Positions 25,401 through 31,789 of a DNA stretch of 64,000 nucleotides are shown in pieces. Under the pieces are notes generated by a model. The model was not told where the DNA came from. It ran no database searches and worked only from the letters and a program-made list of their open reading frames with translations. This DNA comes from Melitaea cinxia (Eukaryota; Arthropoda; Insecta; Lepidoptera; Nymphalidae). Made by a program: the position numbers and the translations under genes. Every line of letters begins with the position of its first letter. Position 1 is the first letter of the stretch. The stretch is taken from contig NC_059399.1 in NCBI RefSeq assembly GCF_905220565.1, positions 7,347,501-7,411,500 on the forward strand. The letters are read 5' to 3'.

Positions 25401-25636
25401 TTAGTAATATATATTTATATAAATAAGAAAGTAATAAGTAAAGTTAGTAATGTCATCTTGAAACAAAAAAAATCTTGATATCGCAAACAACAATCAGTTT
25501 TCTTATTTCAATTTTAGTGTGTCTAGAAATTAATGAAAGTGGGTTTTTGAAACATATCTTCATTGTTTCAGGTCCTCGTTGTTCCACATCACACGTCTTG
25601 GCGCTTTTAAACTATTTACTGTATAAGCACTGGTGA
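5849..25636 (+). CDS. beat: Beaten-path (Beat) family Ig protein, 3' six exons (5' end missing)
   Basis: Six exons join in frame: 5849-6057, 17243-17378, 20538-20671, 21410-21748, 23046-23169, 25572-25636 (about 334 residues plus a missing start). The product has two Ig domains. Ig1 has its cysteines in LGCRW and YRCEVSADAPFFHT, with VKWY between them; Ig2 has VNCTS and MNVTCVA, with LTWLVN between them. The motifs VPEAV, LYTVKWYHGAQEFFRF, PKELPNTRVF and CEVSADAP are diagnostic of the Beat family. Known Beat proteins bind Sidestep-family proteins and steer motor-axon defasciculation; that role here is inferred from the family. Beat genes usually have long introns, and the first one here is 11.2 kb and contains an entire retrotransposon. 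The signal-peptide exon must end one base into a codon and was not found. Which Beat subgroup this is cannot be decided by eye. The family call is confident and the exon D boundary is the least certain. Confidence 0.88.
6828..10913 (+). mobile_element. Non-LTR retrotransposon, near full length, in Beat intron
   Basis: A GC-richer 4.1 kb block lies within AT-rich intron. It has a long 5' leader (6828-7663), one ORF (7664-10924) and a (TA)n tail at about 10899-10915. A 10-bp direct repeat, atactttttg, at 6818-6827 and 10914-10923 is a candidate target-site duplication and sets the ends. It sits in the same orientation as the host gene. Short open frames in the leader are not supported as proteins. 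The clade is not assigned: the apurinic-type endonuclease, RT and C-terminal zinc finger resemble RTE-like elements annotated as 'craniofacial development protein 2-like'. Confidence 0.8.
7664..10924 (+). CDS. Endonuclease/reverse transcriptase of the LINE (1086 aa, intact)
   Basis: This polyprotein copies the element's RNA into nicked target DNA. The N-terminal third is an apurinic-type endonuclease: GAWNVRTLLD at residues 3-12, ALSETHLAEEGEL near 40, LLLGDFNARVG near 150 and HCWTDHRLVV near 245. The RT follows, with KNKGDRSDCDSYRGVSLL, FVDLEKAFDSV, CGVKQGCVLAPTLFALYF and the catalytic YADD in MMYADDLCFVAES. The C-terminus carries a C2H2 finger, CPLCARTFTHKIGYISHARA then H (C-x2-C-x12-H-x3-H), usual for such elements and likely nucleic-acid binding. 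ATG 7664 is the first in-frame start after a stop near 7619. The frame is uninterrupted, which suggests a young copy. It has no stop of its own: it reads through the (TA)n tail and ends in TGA at 10922-10924, formed at the target site. Confidence 0.9.
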   Translation: MTFGAWNVRTLLDRDINICPERKTAIVARELLRYDVDVAALSETHLAEEGELVEHGGGYTFFWKGLAASEPRRSGVGFAIKNRLVKQLEECPIHISDRVTTLRLHLRNNKYLNVISVYAPTLDKSDDIKDKFYEELAKCIKSVRPREQILLLGDFNARVGRDYDAWPKVLGRRGVGCMNSNGQLLLSLCAQFQLAITSTMFRLPAKYKNTWMHPRSKHWHLIDYAIVRQRDVSQVQVTRAMRGAHCWTDHRLVVTKLRLRLQHPRRSGKPKPYASFNVDGLKDPVTREKYARTLAAGLPSLSKDVRRVDYDWNALSSHILDTATSTLGQKVRKSEDWFDENDGVLMAAIGKHRRFLRQHRGANRCASTKEIRQSDLELRRLSRETKDKWWREKAYHIQWLADTNQVGEFYGEVRKLIGKTPFAKVPIKPASGKGLLKSKGEILERWAAHFSTLLNVDRAADLEHIRSLPQLPIFTELDKPLSCEEIALAINQQQNRRAVGIDFIPGELLKHGGDELQLAIWEHFDRMWKEEQVPSTFKVSRIRAIYKNKGDRSDCDSYRGVSLLSVPGKVFARVLLNRLMKLSEQLLPETQFGFRPERGTCEAIFSVRQLQEKSREQGRNLYLCFVDLEKAFDSVPREALWIVLAKIGCTEKFVRLLRLLHDDMECCVAVNDDQSDFFTVTCGVKQGCVLAPTLFALYFAAVVQEVIQVTSEGVRIRFRTDGGIFNLTRLKARTKVSHALITEMMYADDLCFVAESPDGLQLLMSVFDESCRKFGLKISVKKTEIMSLDIQGHETLVIKLGGEELKQVDKFRYLGSTISSKCDLDAEINSRIGAAAASFGKLDAKVFSSHDLRLATKISVYMAVVLPNILYAAETWTVYRRHIQTLDRFHLNCLRKILNIRWSDRVRNTEVLRRANVDGIEAYLMRRQLRWCGHVSRMAEQRVAKRIFYSELEEGKRKHGGQLLRYKDVLKRHMKNCSIDPLQWEQQAAGRPEWRALVKASVQNFEDRRLYELDAKRDELKVRPPATFSYNYVNGVLACPLCARTFTHKIGYISHARAHQRKKNGVECSRRGRNRPGGVYIYIYTF
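10925..11821. other. Beat intron sequence, nothing recognised
   Basis: AT-rich sequence between the LINE and the Helitron-like cluster, with no definable feature. Confidence 0.4.
12240..12893. repeat. (AGAAT/AGAAC)n pentamer minisatellite
   Basis: About 650 bp consists almost only of 5-bp units agaat and agaac, with scattered variants (e.g. aagga, agaaa). The long minus-strand frame through it (Phe/Cys/Ser/Leu-rich) is an artefact of the repeat having few stop codons. It interrupts a Helitron-like repeat body. Confidence 0.92.
12911..13200 (-). mobile_element. Helitron-like repeat ('ctagctgacccggcgaactt')
   Basis: It begins 'ctagctgacccggcgaactt', runs through 'gaaatcggtccaaccgttct' and ends 'atattataga'. 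On the minus strand this is TC...CTAG between A and T. Related, shorter members are at 58773-58967 and 62625-62820, and in the opposite orientation at 57820-58134. Confidence 0.6.
14403..14870 (+). mobile_element. 5'-truncated RTE retrotransposon copy
   Basis: This is the last 468 bp of the same RTE family as 28851-31732, nearly identical over 'cgcaatgcttgaagacaaaa' to 'ggctgaagtg'. It is flanked by a 10-bp target-site duplication, acttcaagtc (14393-14402 and 14871-14880). It is a typical dead-on-arrival copy. Confidence 0.88.
14412..14858 (+). pseudogene. RTE reverse transcriptase C-terminal fragment
   Basis: 148 codons correspond to the C-terminal end of the RTE protein (FEQCVLPVLTYGAETWTLTK through EAYVQQWTAIG, then stop). 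The frame is open only because the copy is short and recent. There is no start codon or promoter, so no protein is expected. Confidence 0.85.
14885..15280. other. Beat intron sequence, nothing recognised
   Basis: AT-rich, with no definable feature. Confidence 0.4.
15281..15482 (-). repeat. Dispersed repeat ('ctagcgacccgcctggcttt')
   Basis: It starts 'ctagcgacccgcctggcttt' and ends 'gcgactttattttatactat'. A CTAG terminus again suggests a Helitron-like end on the minus strand, but the opposite end does not show TC. The module is common in Lepidoptera. Confidence 0.5.
16022..16250 (+). mobile_element. Diverged tRNA-type SINE fragment
   Basis: 'cccgttggaccagtttgtag' resembles an A box, and 'gttgtgggttagattcccac' resembles a B box about 50 bp later. 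The following tail is AT-rich and includes 'agctattgctatagctaact'. There is no second copy in the window and the ends are approximate. Confidence 0.4.
16251..17242. other. Beat intron sequence 5' of exon B
   Basis: AT-rich, with short low-complexity frames that are not genes. Between 16940 and 17200 a moderately GC-richer block carries 'agcttctttagcac' (about 16973) and, inverted, 'gcgtgcttaaagaag' (about 17168). This may be a small MITE, but its boundaries are unclear. Confidence 0.35.
17243..17378 (+). CDS. beat: Beat exon B: second half of Ig1
   Basis: The acceptor is TTTAG at 17238-17242 and the donor GTGAGT starts at 17379. The exon begins on a codon boundary, matching the end of exon A, and leaves one base over. 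It encodes VSRSGAHQVVLRGASKTLSG, then RYRCEVSADAPFFHTVYKSA. The cysteine completes the Ig1 disulfide, and the CEVSADAP.FHT string is the strongest single Beat signature in the window. Confidence 0.92.
17379..18740. other. Beat intron sequence 3' of exon B
   Basis: AT-rich, with a (TA)n tract at about 18637-18679. No other feature is definable. Confidence 0.4.
18741..19066 (-). mobile_element. tRNA-containing SINE-like element, longest copy
   Basis: It is flanked by a 17-18 bp direct repeat, catatt(t)aacatatctta (18723-18740 and 19067-19083). On the minus strand it starts 'tacgattttatttttgtgtt' with 'acccacacatta' and carries 'ctaaacatttttcaatatca' near that end. It then has a tRNA-like unit (antisense of 'tccagcggggttcgaacccg', 18778-18797) close to the other end, and closes 'gatatgatattcaaaaatgt'. 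The two end motifs are inverted repeats of each other. Shorter relatives are at 20783-20965 and 48510-48652. It lies in the intron between Beat exons B and C. Confidence 0.72.
19084..19727. other. Beat intron sequence, nothing recognised
   Basis: AT-rich, with repeated 'aaaatatattttta' motifs and no definable feature. Confidence 0.4.
19728..20062 (+). mobile_element. Diverged SINE (family A) copy
   Basis: The B-box-like 'gggttcgattcccg', 'ttgtacaaatatttgtttct', 'gcctcggagagcacg' and 'ggtcccggttgttat' follow the same order as in the 2924-3262 copy. It is older, with many substitutions. Confidence 0.65.
20538..20671 (+). CDS. beat: Beat exon C: start of Ig2
   Basis: The acceptor TTCTAG ends at 20537 and the donor GTTAGT starts at 20672. 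Two bases complete the split Glu codon from exon B, and the exon ends on a codon boundary. It encodes ELPEGVPLVRAQKSWYTVGD, the Ig2 cysteine in RVNCTS, and NLTWLVNGYE with the core tryptophan. N-C-T and N-L-T are potential N-glycosylation sites. The longer open frame read past 20671 is intron. Confidence 0.9.
20783..20965 (-). mobile_element. tRNA-containing SINE-like element, foldback copy
   Basis: It is flanked by a 13-bp direct repeat, taag(c/a)gatgctaa (20770-20782 and 20966-20978). Inside, 'aacatttttaatatcatatc' and its inverse 'gatatgatattaaaaatgtt' form arms of about 40 bp around a degraded antisense tRNA-like segment (20822-20875). The far end, 'catgtgtgggtattacac', matches the same end of 18741-19066. 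It lies in the intron between Beat exons C and D. Confidence 0.68.
21023..21323 (-). mobile_element. SINE (family A), antisense, 86 bp upstream of Beat exon D
   Basis: This is the inverse of the 2924-3262 sequence: 'cttcagcctctaaggtccca', 'acaaccgggacagac', 'gcacggtggggagacccaca' and a terminal 'acaccagagcggtcgt'. An 8-bp repeat, attattta (21015-21022 and 21324-21331), may be the target duplication. Confidence 0.7.
21410..21748 (+). CDS. beat: Beat exon D: enlarged middle of Ig2
   Basis: The best acceptor is AAAAG ending at 21409, which keeps the phase of exon C; its pyrimidine tract is weak. The donor GTATGT starts at 21749. The 113 codons begin LKGLDIPPPDTAFSRGQ, pass through a polar, acid-rich stretch (SDISDTSLEDAN, DVIDIPGDIEDS) with an NIS sequon and an extra cysteine (DKCNK), and end SFSQLVIRVQNSHFHK. 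That last part matches the E-F strand region of Beat Ig2. In other Beat proteins I know, this part of Ig2 is about half as long, so roughly 60 residues look inserted. The acceptor lies 86 bp downstream of an antisense SINE. Confidence 0.8.
21749..22679. other. Beat intron with a long (TA)n tract
   Basis: AT-rich, with a (TA)n microsatellite at about 22330-22407 broken by one 'gta'. Nothing else is recognised. Confidence 0.5.
22680..22935 (+). repeat. Dispersed repeat shared with 640-860
   Basis: The core 'gtaacgccatctatcggaac' is followed by an inverse 'gatagatggcgttatt' (about 22780). The remainder, to 'tcggagctgacacacacac', matches 640-860 in inverse orientation. It is probably a non-autonomous element with inverted internal motifs. 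Confidence 0.55.
23046..23169 (+). CDS. beat: Beat exon E: end of Ig2
   Basis: The acceptor GCACAG ends at 23045 and the donor GTAAGA starts at 23170. The exon starts on a codon boundary and leaves one base. It encodes GRMNVTCVARILTVWSAST, which holds the second Ig2 cysteine and an N-V-T sequon, then a basic/acidic linker ending SRDTNS. The G.M...C.A.I pattern is the conserved F-strand motif of Beat Ig2. Confidence 0.88.
23170..24077. other. Beat intron sequence, nothing recognised
   Basis: AT-rich. A short inverted repeat, 'ttttcagttatttta' / 'aaaataactgaaaaa', lies at about 23945-23980. Confidence 0.4.
24078..24370 (+). mobile_element. Helitron-like repeat, intact copy of the family holding the 45 kb LINE
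   Basis: It begins TC ('tctatacaaataaataaaat', preceded by A) and ends 'gtcgcgggcacagctat', a mutated CTAG end. Internal blocks 'ctgtttgtaatattaaaata', 'ggtacatataccaaaataat' and 'ttattttagaaatttattta' match the halves at 39915-39934 and 45219-45525. Confidence 0.65.
25001..25129 (-). mobile_element. 5'-truncated SINE (family B, RTE-like tail)
   Basis: On the minus strand it ends with 'cagcagtggactttg'-like sequence and a (atg)n tail, which is seen on the + strand as 'tcatcatcatcatttcagcc'. It is flanked by an 11-bp duplication, aattgaatgta (24990-25000 and 25130-25140). The same module occurs at 61223-61515 and, in sense, 31790-32075. Confidence 0.78.
25572..25636 (+). CDS. beat: Beat exon F: C-terminus and stop codon
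   Basis: The acceptor TTTCAG ends at 25571. Two bases complete a Gly codon, followed by PRCSTSHVLALLNYLLYKHW and TGA at 25634-25636. The hydrophobic run VLALLNYLLY at the extreme C-terminus, after a small-residue stretch (CSTS), resembles a GPI-attachment signal, but it is short. A secreted form is the alternative. The exon is assigned from splice phase, position and a plausible tail, because this part of Beat proteins is poorly conserved. Confidence 0.72.
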
Positions 25637-28420
25637 GAACTGCTCTCGTTTCAAGTTTAGTGCATAAGTTATGTGCATACGAAAGCCGTATTCGTAAACT
25701 TTGGGAAAACAGACAACTAGCGGTGTTGAAAACGAATATAGGACAGTCTGTTTAAAAGTTTGAAAAGTTCCTTTTTAAATACTACCTGTACTCGTATTTG
25801 TGTGTAATTGGGAATGTATTTTGTTTCAAAATAACCTTTTTCTTAATTTTATTTCTTCAACATGAAAAGGACGCTTTTAATTTATTACTTTGTTTTAATA
25901 TTATTAACTCTTTGATATTACCTAAAATAATAAATGGACACAAAATCAATCTATAAAATCAAATCCATGGCATCTAGAAGAATAATTGCAGTACTATAAC
26001 TTTAAAATATAGATTAGTCAAAAAAAGGAACTGACATTTTAACATTTTAACATTAACATTTCAAGCTACTTTTAAACCCTTCACAATTAGTTAAATATTT
26101 GATTTACATATATACGAAATTTGGCACATTTATTAAAGTCCTCTAGCTTGTAAAGAATTTGAAATTTCGTAAATAATATGTGTATATATTGTTCTTCGCT
26201 TTAATACAATCATATAGTTTATATTTTATTCTTCACAAAATTTATCCGTTTTCGTTGCTAAGTAAGCTTATAAAAATTTATTTAATGAATGTGAACATAT
26301 TTCTGACTCATCTCCAAAATATTTTTGGTTAGTGTATATTAAATCTTCAGTATTACGTGGTAAGAATTCGAATTAAAAATATTGAACACATCAAAATAAA
26401 TAAAGTTCGAGTATATGTAAATAACATGTAAATGAAAATTTATTTTATATTCATAAGCTTACTCTCATCTAAACCACAATTAGATTGCTTATTTTTTTTT
26501 CTCTATGATATTTAAACTATCATTTGAGTACAAAACAATTTAATGACCGTCATCTTCTATTTTCAATTGTCAGTTTTCGTTTTATATTATAAAAAACAAA
26601 GTAGAATTGTTCAATTATGTTCGTTTACTTCAATTTATTTATCATTTAAAATCTTTTTTCATTAAATAGTTTTGCGTATTTTTTAGTTGATCTTAAAAAC
26701 TATCAAATATTTTGATATTTTTAAAGTATATAAACATCTATTACTAAAATACGAGAAAGAAAGTAGTTTTTAATTCGATATACACCCAGTTTTATATTTA
26801 AGACGACATATGACAACTTTGTTGTTCTATTTTCAGTATTAGTATATTTTCTTGCTATAATTAAGAAAATATTATTTTCAATATCGATCTTTTGTACCAT
26901 TTGCTTGAATCTGACGTCAAGGTGATAATTTATCGATCAGTAATTACCAGCTTACGTAACAGAAATGCATTTAGTACTTAAATAAATTACTTTGTAAAAA
27001 TGAGCTAGATAGTAATTGATTTGAAAAGGGAAATAGATATCTCATCAAGTATGTAGAAAAAAGAACTGGCGAAATAAAAAAATCGTCAAAAAAAAAACCC
27101 CCCAGACACCTTGTTTTTTTTTCTTTCTTTTTCAATAATAATCATAAAAGTAGTATAAAATTGAACCTGATTTATAACATAAAAGAGAATTTTTATATTA
27201 GCAACGCAGAATTTTTGTCAAAAAGATTAACAATTCGCAAATACCGATAGAATTCGGCAACGTATTCTACCGGATAGAAATAATGAAAAAACAAGTCTTT
27301 TTAACGCAAACTGGCAATTTAAAATTCTCTACTATCGCGACAGCTAGACTTTTATGTATAATACTGTAGAGCTCCGACCAGTGAGTTTATTTGAGTATTG
27401 AAATTCAGCAATTAAAAAATGACTGTTTTGACTGCTTCTACTAAATACCCTTTTTTAAATTTTAAAAGTCTACAGTTAAAAAGCACTAGTTCCGATGGGT
27501 TTATTTTAAAATTTACCAGCAATAGCAATGTGGGTGTTTAGGCATTTCATACGAGTAAAATCAATTAATAATAATAAAAATATTATTCCAGTCATTTTTT
27601 ATAGGATAACGTAGTACGAGATACAAATCATACAACTTGAAATTTTATTTTGTCGTGACTACTTAAATAAATGAAATATATTAAAATAGTTTGTTATTAT
27701 ATTTTGTATAATAACAAAAAAATATAAAAATTAAAATTAAATGGTTAGAAATTAAGTAGCATTAATACATTGACATTAAGTTATAAAATTAATATTTATT
27801 GATGCTATAAAAAATGTTTCTTTTCAGGATAATCCGATGATGGAAGGCCGATGAGGAATAATTATAAGTTCAAATACTTCAAATTATAAGTTCAATTTTC
27901 TTATATAAAGTCGGTGTTAGACTTATATACGCCCATATTTATAGTTGAGTATATGTTCTTCATTGTTCAACAAATACACCATTTCACCTTACCGAGTCAC
28001 TTCATCATCATCATCATCATATTACGTATATTTCAGCATATACGTAATGGCGAATTTTACCAACACTCGGTTTACGTAAGCGTACTGTCATTTATAAATA
28101 ATAATGTTTCAAAGAAATAATGGCATAAGTATTATATATTAATTTTGTATAGATGTCTCATACTCCACTATATTTTTGGGTATTAGTATCAAGAATTTCG
28201 ACAGGTGAAACGATTTTATCAGTGAAGTGATTAAAAGTAGTAAATTTTGTACTTGTATATAAATTATACATAGTTTTTAAAATTATTATATATCTAAGAA
28301 GTTAGTAGCATTTTGCTTCAGAAAACATAATTTAAGTAACTGTTACTACAAAATAAGGATCGTGAAATAAAAATTACCAGTTTTTAAAATTAGTTTTATT
28401 TTATTGTTCTATAATCTATA
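25637..28420. other. Beat 3' UTR and downstream intergenic DNA, nothing coding
   Basis: AT-rich and without recognisable repeats over nearly 3 kb, which is unusual for this window. The start is presumably the Beat 3' UTR. Confidence 0.4.
25929..25934 (+). promoter_or_regulatory. Possible polyadenylation signal of the Beat gene
   Basis: An AATAAA hexamer lies about 290 bp after the Beat stop codon. In sequence this AT-rich such hexamers are frequent by chance, so this is only a candidate 3' end. Confidence 0.25.
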
Positions 28421-28496
28421 ATATATTATATTTATTATATTTATATCTACTAATACTATAGTATTAGTAGATATAAATATAATAAATATAATATAT
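28421..28496. repeat. 76-bp perfect palindrome
   Basis: Two 38-base arms are exact reverse complements with no spacer, centred between 28458 and 28459 ('tactatagta'). A partial second palindrome with the same core, 'ctactaatactatagtatta', follows at about 28510-28535. Confidence 0.92.
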
Positions 28497-28850
28497 ATTA
28501 TATTTATATCTACTAATACTATAGTATTAGTATATGTAAAAGAATTAATATATGAAAAAAAAAATAGTTGATATATAAAAATGTATTTATGTATAAAGCC
28601 TTTTTGTAGCATGCTATGCAGTGATATACATTCATCAATTAATAAATATAAATTAAAAGCTAATGCGACATGAGTTAATTAGTCTGCTCAAATGCCGCAG
28701 GCGTGAAATTTAAACTTATATCCCGAGTGAGCTCGTGGGATTTTATATAAGAGTAAGTCAACTTGATACGAATGAATATAATTTTATAATAACGATATTT
28801 TACACCAAGAAATTATTATTAATAAAATTATTTCGTTAAATATTTACATA

Positions 28851-31724
28851 GAGGGTGCTAAGAATCACCGGGGTACGGGAGGCTGCCATAGAAAAATATT
28901 CCTGGCTACGTATAATGGACGCACGCTACGGTTGGACCATCACCTCACCGAACTTGAGGTAGAACTTAGTCACATTAAGTGGAGCATACTGGGGTTGTCT
29001 GAAGTCCGAAGAGAGGGAGAGGACACGATGATCCTGGACTCCGGGCACTTGTTCTACTTCCGTGAAGGTGATGGGCTTTCCCAAGGTGGCGTCGGTTTTC
29101 TGGTTCACAAGACTCTCACTAACAACGTTGTGGAAGTCAGTAGTGTGTCGACCCGGGTAGCGTACCTTGTACTTAAGCTCACCGACAGGTACTCCCTGAA
29201 AGTGATACAGGTATATGCGCCGACCTCGGCACACTCTGACGATGAAGTCGAAGCCTTGTATGAAGATATTACAAGGGCCATACATGGCACTACTTCGACC
29301 TTCTACAGCGTTGTTATGGGAGACTTCAACGCTAAAGTGGGAGTACAAGGCCGCGACGGATCGAGCATCGGACCACACGGATTGGGGCACAGGAATCACA
29401 GGGGGCAGACGCTTGTCAACTTCCTCGAATCGGAGGGGCTCTTCTTGATGAACTCATTTTTTGAGAAGAAGCCCCAAAGGAGGTGGACATGGCAAAGCCC
29501 CGATACTGTGACGAGGAACGAGATAGATTTCATCATAGCGGATAAAAGGCATATATTCAGAGATGTCTCAGTGGTTAACAGGCTTAACACCGGCAGCGAC
29601 CACCGGCTAGTACGGGGCACTCTGAATATATGTCTCCGAAAGGAGCGGACCCGCTTGATGAAATCTACTCTCCGACCTACGCTGCCCCAAATACTATGTG
29701 GCTCCGAGCAGTTTCAGTTGGAACTCCAAAACCGATTCGATTCGCTGGAAACTACTAGCGACGTGGACGAGATAACCGACAACGTGGTGAAGACGGTGTG
29801 TACACTGGGTCGCAGGCACTTTCCACCAACAAAGCCAACGAAGCAGTCCAAACTTTCTCCCGAAGCCTTGGATCTGATGCGGCAGAGGCGCGAGTTGCCG
29901 GCTGCTTCGCCAGAACAGAGGGCTCTTTCCAAGAGGGTACGGAAAATTATTCGCCGAGACCTCCGCTGCTCAAATACGAGAGAGGTTGCTACTCTGATTG
30001 AGCAGAATAGGGGGTCCAAAGTTTTCCAAAGACCATTGGGGAGAAGCCTTCTTGCGAAGCTTAAAACAGCAGATGGCAGAACCGTCTGCTCTCGCCCTCA
30101 GGTCCGAGAAGAGGTTGAGAATTTTTATGGACAGCTGTACTCGTCGAGCGCACGCAAGCCTGCGACTTGGGACACCGAAGATCCACGGGCACCATTGTTG
30201 CGCCATTATTCGGAGTGTATCCCGGACTTCGAAGAGGATGAGATTGGTGCAGCGCTCGGGCAGCTTAAAAACGGAAGGGCCCCGGGGGATGACGGAGTTA
30301 CCACTGAACTCCTTAAAGCCGCAGGGCGACCTGTCCTGAAAGCCTTGGCAAGACTATTTAACGCCGTCATCCACCGAGGTACCACGCCGGAGGCGTGGTC
30401 CAGGAGTGTGGTGGTGCTGTTCTTTAAGAGAGGCGATAAGTCTCTGTTAAAGAATTACAGACCGATCTCACTTCTGAGCCACGTCTATAAGCTGTTTTCG
30501 AGGGTTGTTACGAATCGTCTCGCCAGAAGACTCGACGAATTCCAACCACCAGAGCAGGCTGGGTTTCGAAATGGCTACAGCACCGTGGACCACATCCATA
30601 CTGTTCGTCAGATTATCCAAAAGACGGAAGAATATAATCAACCGCTGTGTATGGCATTTGTGGACTACGAGAAAGCCTTCGACTCCGTCGAGACCTGGGC
30701 TGTCCTGGACTCTCTGCAGAGATGTCATATCGACTGGCGATATATCGAAGTACTAAAATCTATGTACGACGCGGCGACGATGACCGTTCATGTCAATGAC
30801 CAAAGAACAAGACCTATTTCCCTCCGGCGCGGGGTAAGACAGGGGGATGTAATATCACCGAAACTGTTTACCACTGCGCTAGAGGATGTTTTTAAGACCT
30901 TGGATTGGGGGGAACGGGGCATCAACGTCAACGGTGAATTCATCTCTCACCTTCGTTTCGCCGACGATATTGTCATCTTTGCGGAGACGCTGGATGAGTT
31001 AGGCCAAATGCTGGCCGGCCTAAACGAGTCCTCCCGACGTGTCGGTCTCTGTATGAACTTGGATAAGACGAAAGTTATGTTTAACAACCAAGTCATACCG
31101 ATACCGGTATCGGTCGATGGTACCCTTCTCGAAGTTGTTCAGGATTATATTTACCTAGGCCATACTATCCAACTAGGCCGCAACAACTTCGAGAAGGAGG
31201 CCGATAGGAGGATTCGGTTGGGCTGGGCGGCGTTTGGCAGACTCCGTCGAGTCTTCACTTCGAAGATTCCGCAATGCTTGAAGACAAAAGTTTTCGAGCA
31301 ATGCGTCCTGCCTGTGTTAACATACGGAGCCGAGACGTGGACACTGACCAAGGGACTGGTCCACAAGTTTAAAGTCGCACAACGTGCAATGGAACGGGCT
31401 ATGCTTGGGGTCTCTCTCAAAGACAGGATTAGAAATGAGACTATCCGCGAGAGAACGAAAGTAACCGACATAGCCCACAGAATTAGCAAGTTGAAGTGGC
31501 AGTGGGCTGGTCATCTGTGTCGCAGGACCGATGGCCGTTGGAGTAGACGGGTCCTAGAGTGGAGACCGCGTCTTGGCAAACGCAGTGTGGGACGTCCTCC
31601 GGCCCGTTGGACCGACGATCTACGTAAAATTGCCGGTGTAGGCTGGATGAGGATTGCGGAAGACCGGGATGTGTGGCGCGAACTTGGGGAGGCCTATGTC
31701 CAGCAGTGGACTGCGATAGGCTGA
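28851..31724 (+). CDS. RTE endonuclease/reverse transcriptase (957 codons open, 5' incomplete)
   Basis: The frame is open from the element's first base. It begins with RGTGG...FLATYNGRTLR (the endonuclease start, about 28869-28931), so the protein extends upstream of any convenient start codon. Endonuclease motifs follow: GLSEVRREGED, VVMGDFNAKVG and GSDHRLVRGTL. The RT has FKRGDKSLLKNYRPISLLSH, QAGFRNGYSTVDHIHTVRQI, FVDYEKAFDSVE, GVRQGDVISPKLF and the catalytic FADD in LRFADDIVIFAE. The C-terminal region (VLPVLTYGAETWTLTK through VGRPPARWTDDL) ends EAYVQQWTAIG. About 950 residues is normal for RTE proteins. The lack of stops or frameshifts indicates a recent insertion. The ATG is probably lost by 5' truncation, so translation is doubtful. 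Confidence 0.9.
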   Translation, partial: EGAKNHRGTGGCHRKIFLATYNGRTLRLDHHLTELEVELSHIKWSILGLSEVRREGEDTMILDSGHLFYFREGDGLSQGGVGFLVHKTLTNNVVEVSSVSTRVAYLVLKLTDRYSLKVIQVYAPTSAHSDDEVEALYEDITRAIHGTTSTFYSVVMGDFNAKVGVQGRDGSSIGPHGLGHRNHRGQTLVNFLESEGLFLMNSFFEKKPQRRWTWQSPDTVTRNEIDFIIADKRHIFRDVSVVNRLNTGSDHRLVRGTLNICLRKERTRLMKSTLRPTLPQILCGSEQFQLELQNRFDSLETTSDVDEITDNVVKTVCTLGRRHFPPTKPTKQSKLSPEALDLMRQRRELPAASPEQRALSKRVRKIIRRDLRCSNTREVATLIEQNRGSKVFQRPLGRSLLAKLKTADGRTVCSRPQVREEVENFYGQLYSSSARKPATWDTEDPRAPLLRHYSECIPDFEEDEIGAALGQLKNGRAPGDDGVTTELLKAAGRPVLKALARLFNAVIHRGTTPEAWSRSVVVLFFKRGDKSLLKNYRPISLLSHVYKLFSRVVTNRLARRLDEFQPPEQAGFRNGYSTVDHIHTVRQIIQKTEEYNQPLCMAFVDYEKAFDSVETWAVLDSLQRCHIDWRYIEVLKSMYDAATMTVHVNDQRTRPISLRRGVRQGDVISPKLFTTALEDVFKTLDWGERGINVNGEFISHLRFADDIVIFAETLDELGQMLAGLNESSRRVGLCMNLDKTKVMFNNQVIPIPVSVDGTLLEVVQDYIYLGHTIQLGRNNFEKEADRRIRLGWAAFGRLRRVFTSKIPQCLKTKVFEQCVLPVLTYGAETWTLTKGLVHKFKVAQRAMERAMLGVSLKDRIRNETIRERTKVTDIAHRISKLKWQWAGHLCRRTDGRWSRRVLEWRPRLGKRSVGRPPARWTDDLRKIAGVGWMRIAEDRDVWRELGEAYVQQWTAIG

Positions 31725-31732
31725 AGTGTGTG
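28851..31732 (+). mobile_element. RTE-clade non-LTR retrotransposon, recent copy
   Basis: The copy is bounded by a 13-bp target-site duplication, aaatatttacata (28838-28850 and 31733-31745). It holds one uninterrupted frame and has almost no 3' UTR: the stop codon is 8 bp from the end. The 5' end is probably slightly truncated, because no start codon precedes the endonuclease. A second, truncated copy is at 14403-14870. Confidence 0.9.
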
Positions 31733-31789
31733 AAATATTTACATATAATTTGTTGTGTGGTTACGACAGTGAAGAATATAGCCAACCCC

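Noticed and set aside
27827..27870. A possible further exon ('tttcag' followed by 'gataatccgatgatggaagg')
   Set aside because: Only a short frame follows before stops, and the Beat protein already ends at 25636. Nothing supports splicing to it.
28409..28612. A 67-codon minus-strand frame with an internal repeat
   Set aside because: The repeated amino acids come from the perfect palindrome and its partial copy. The frame has no codon bias or family resemblance.
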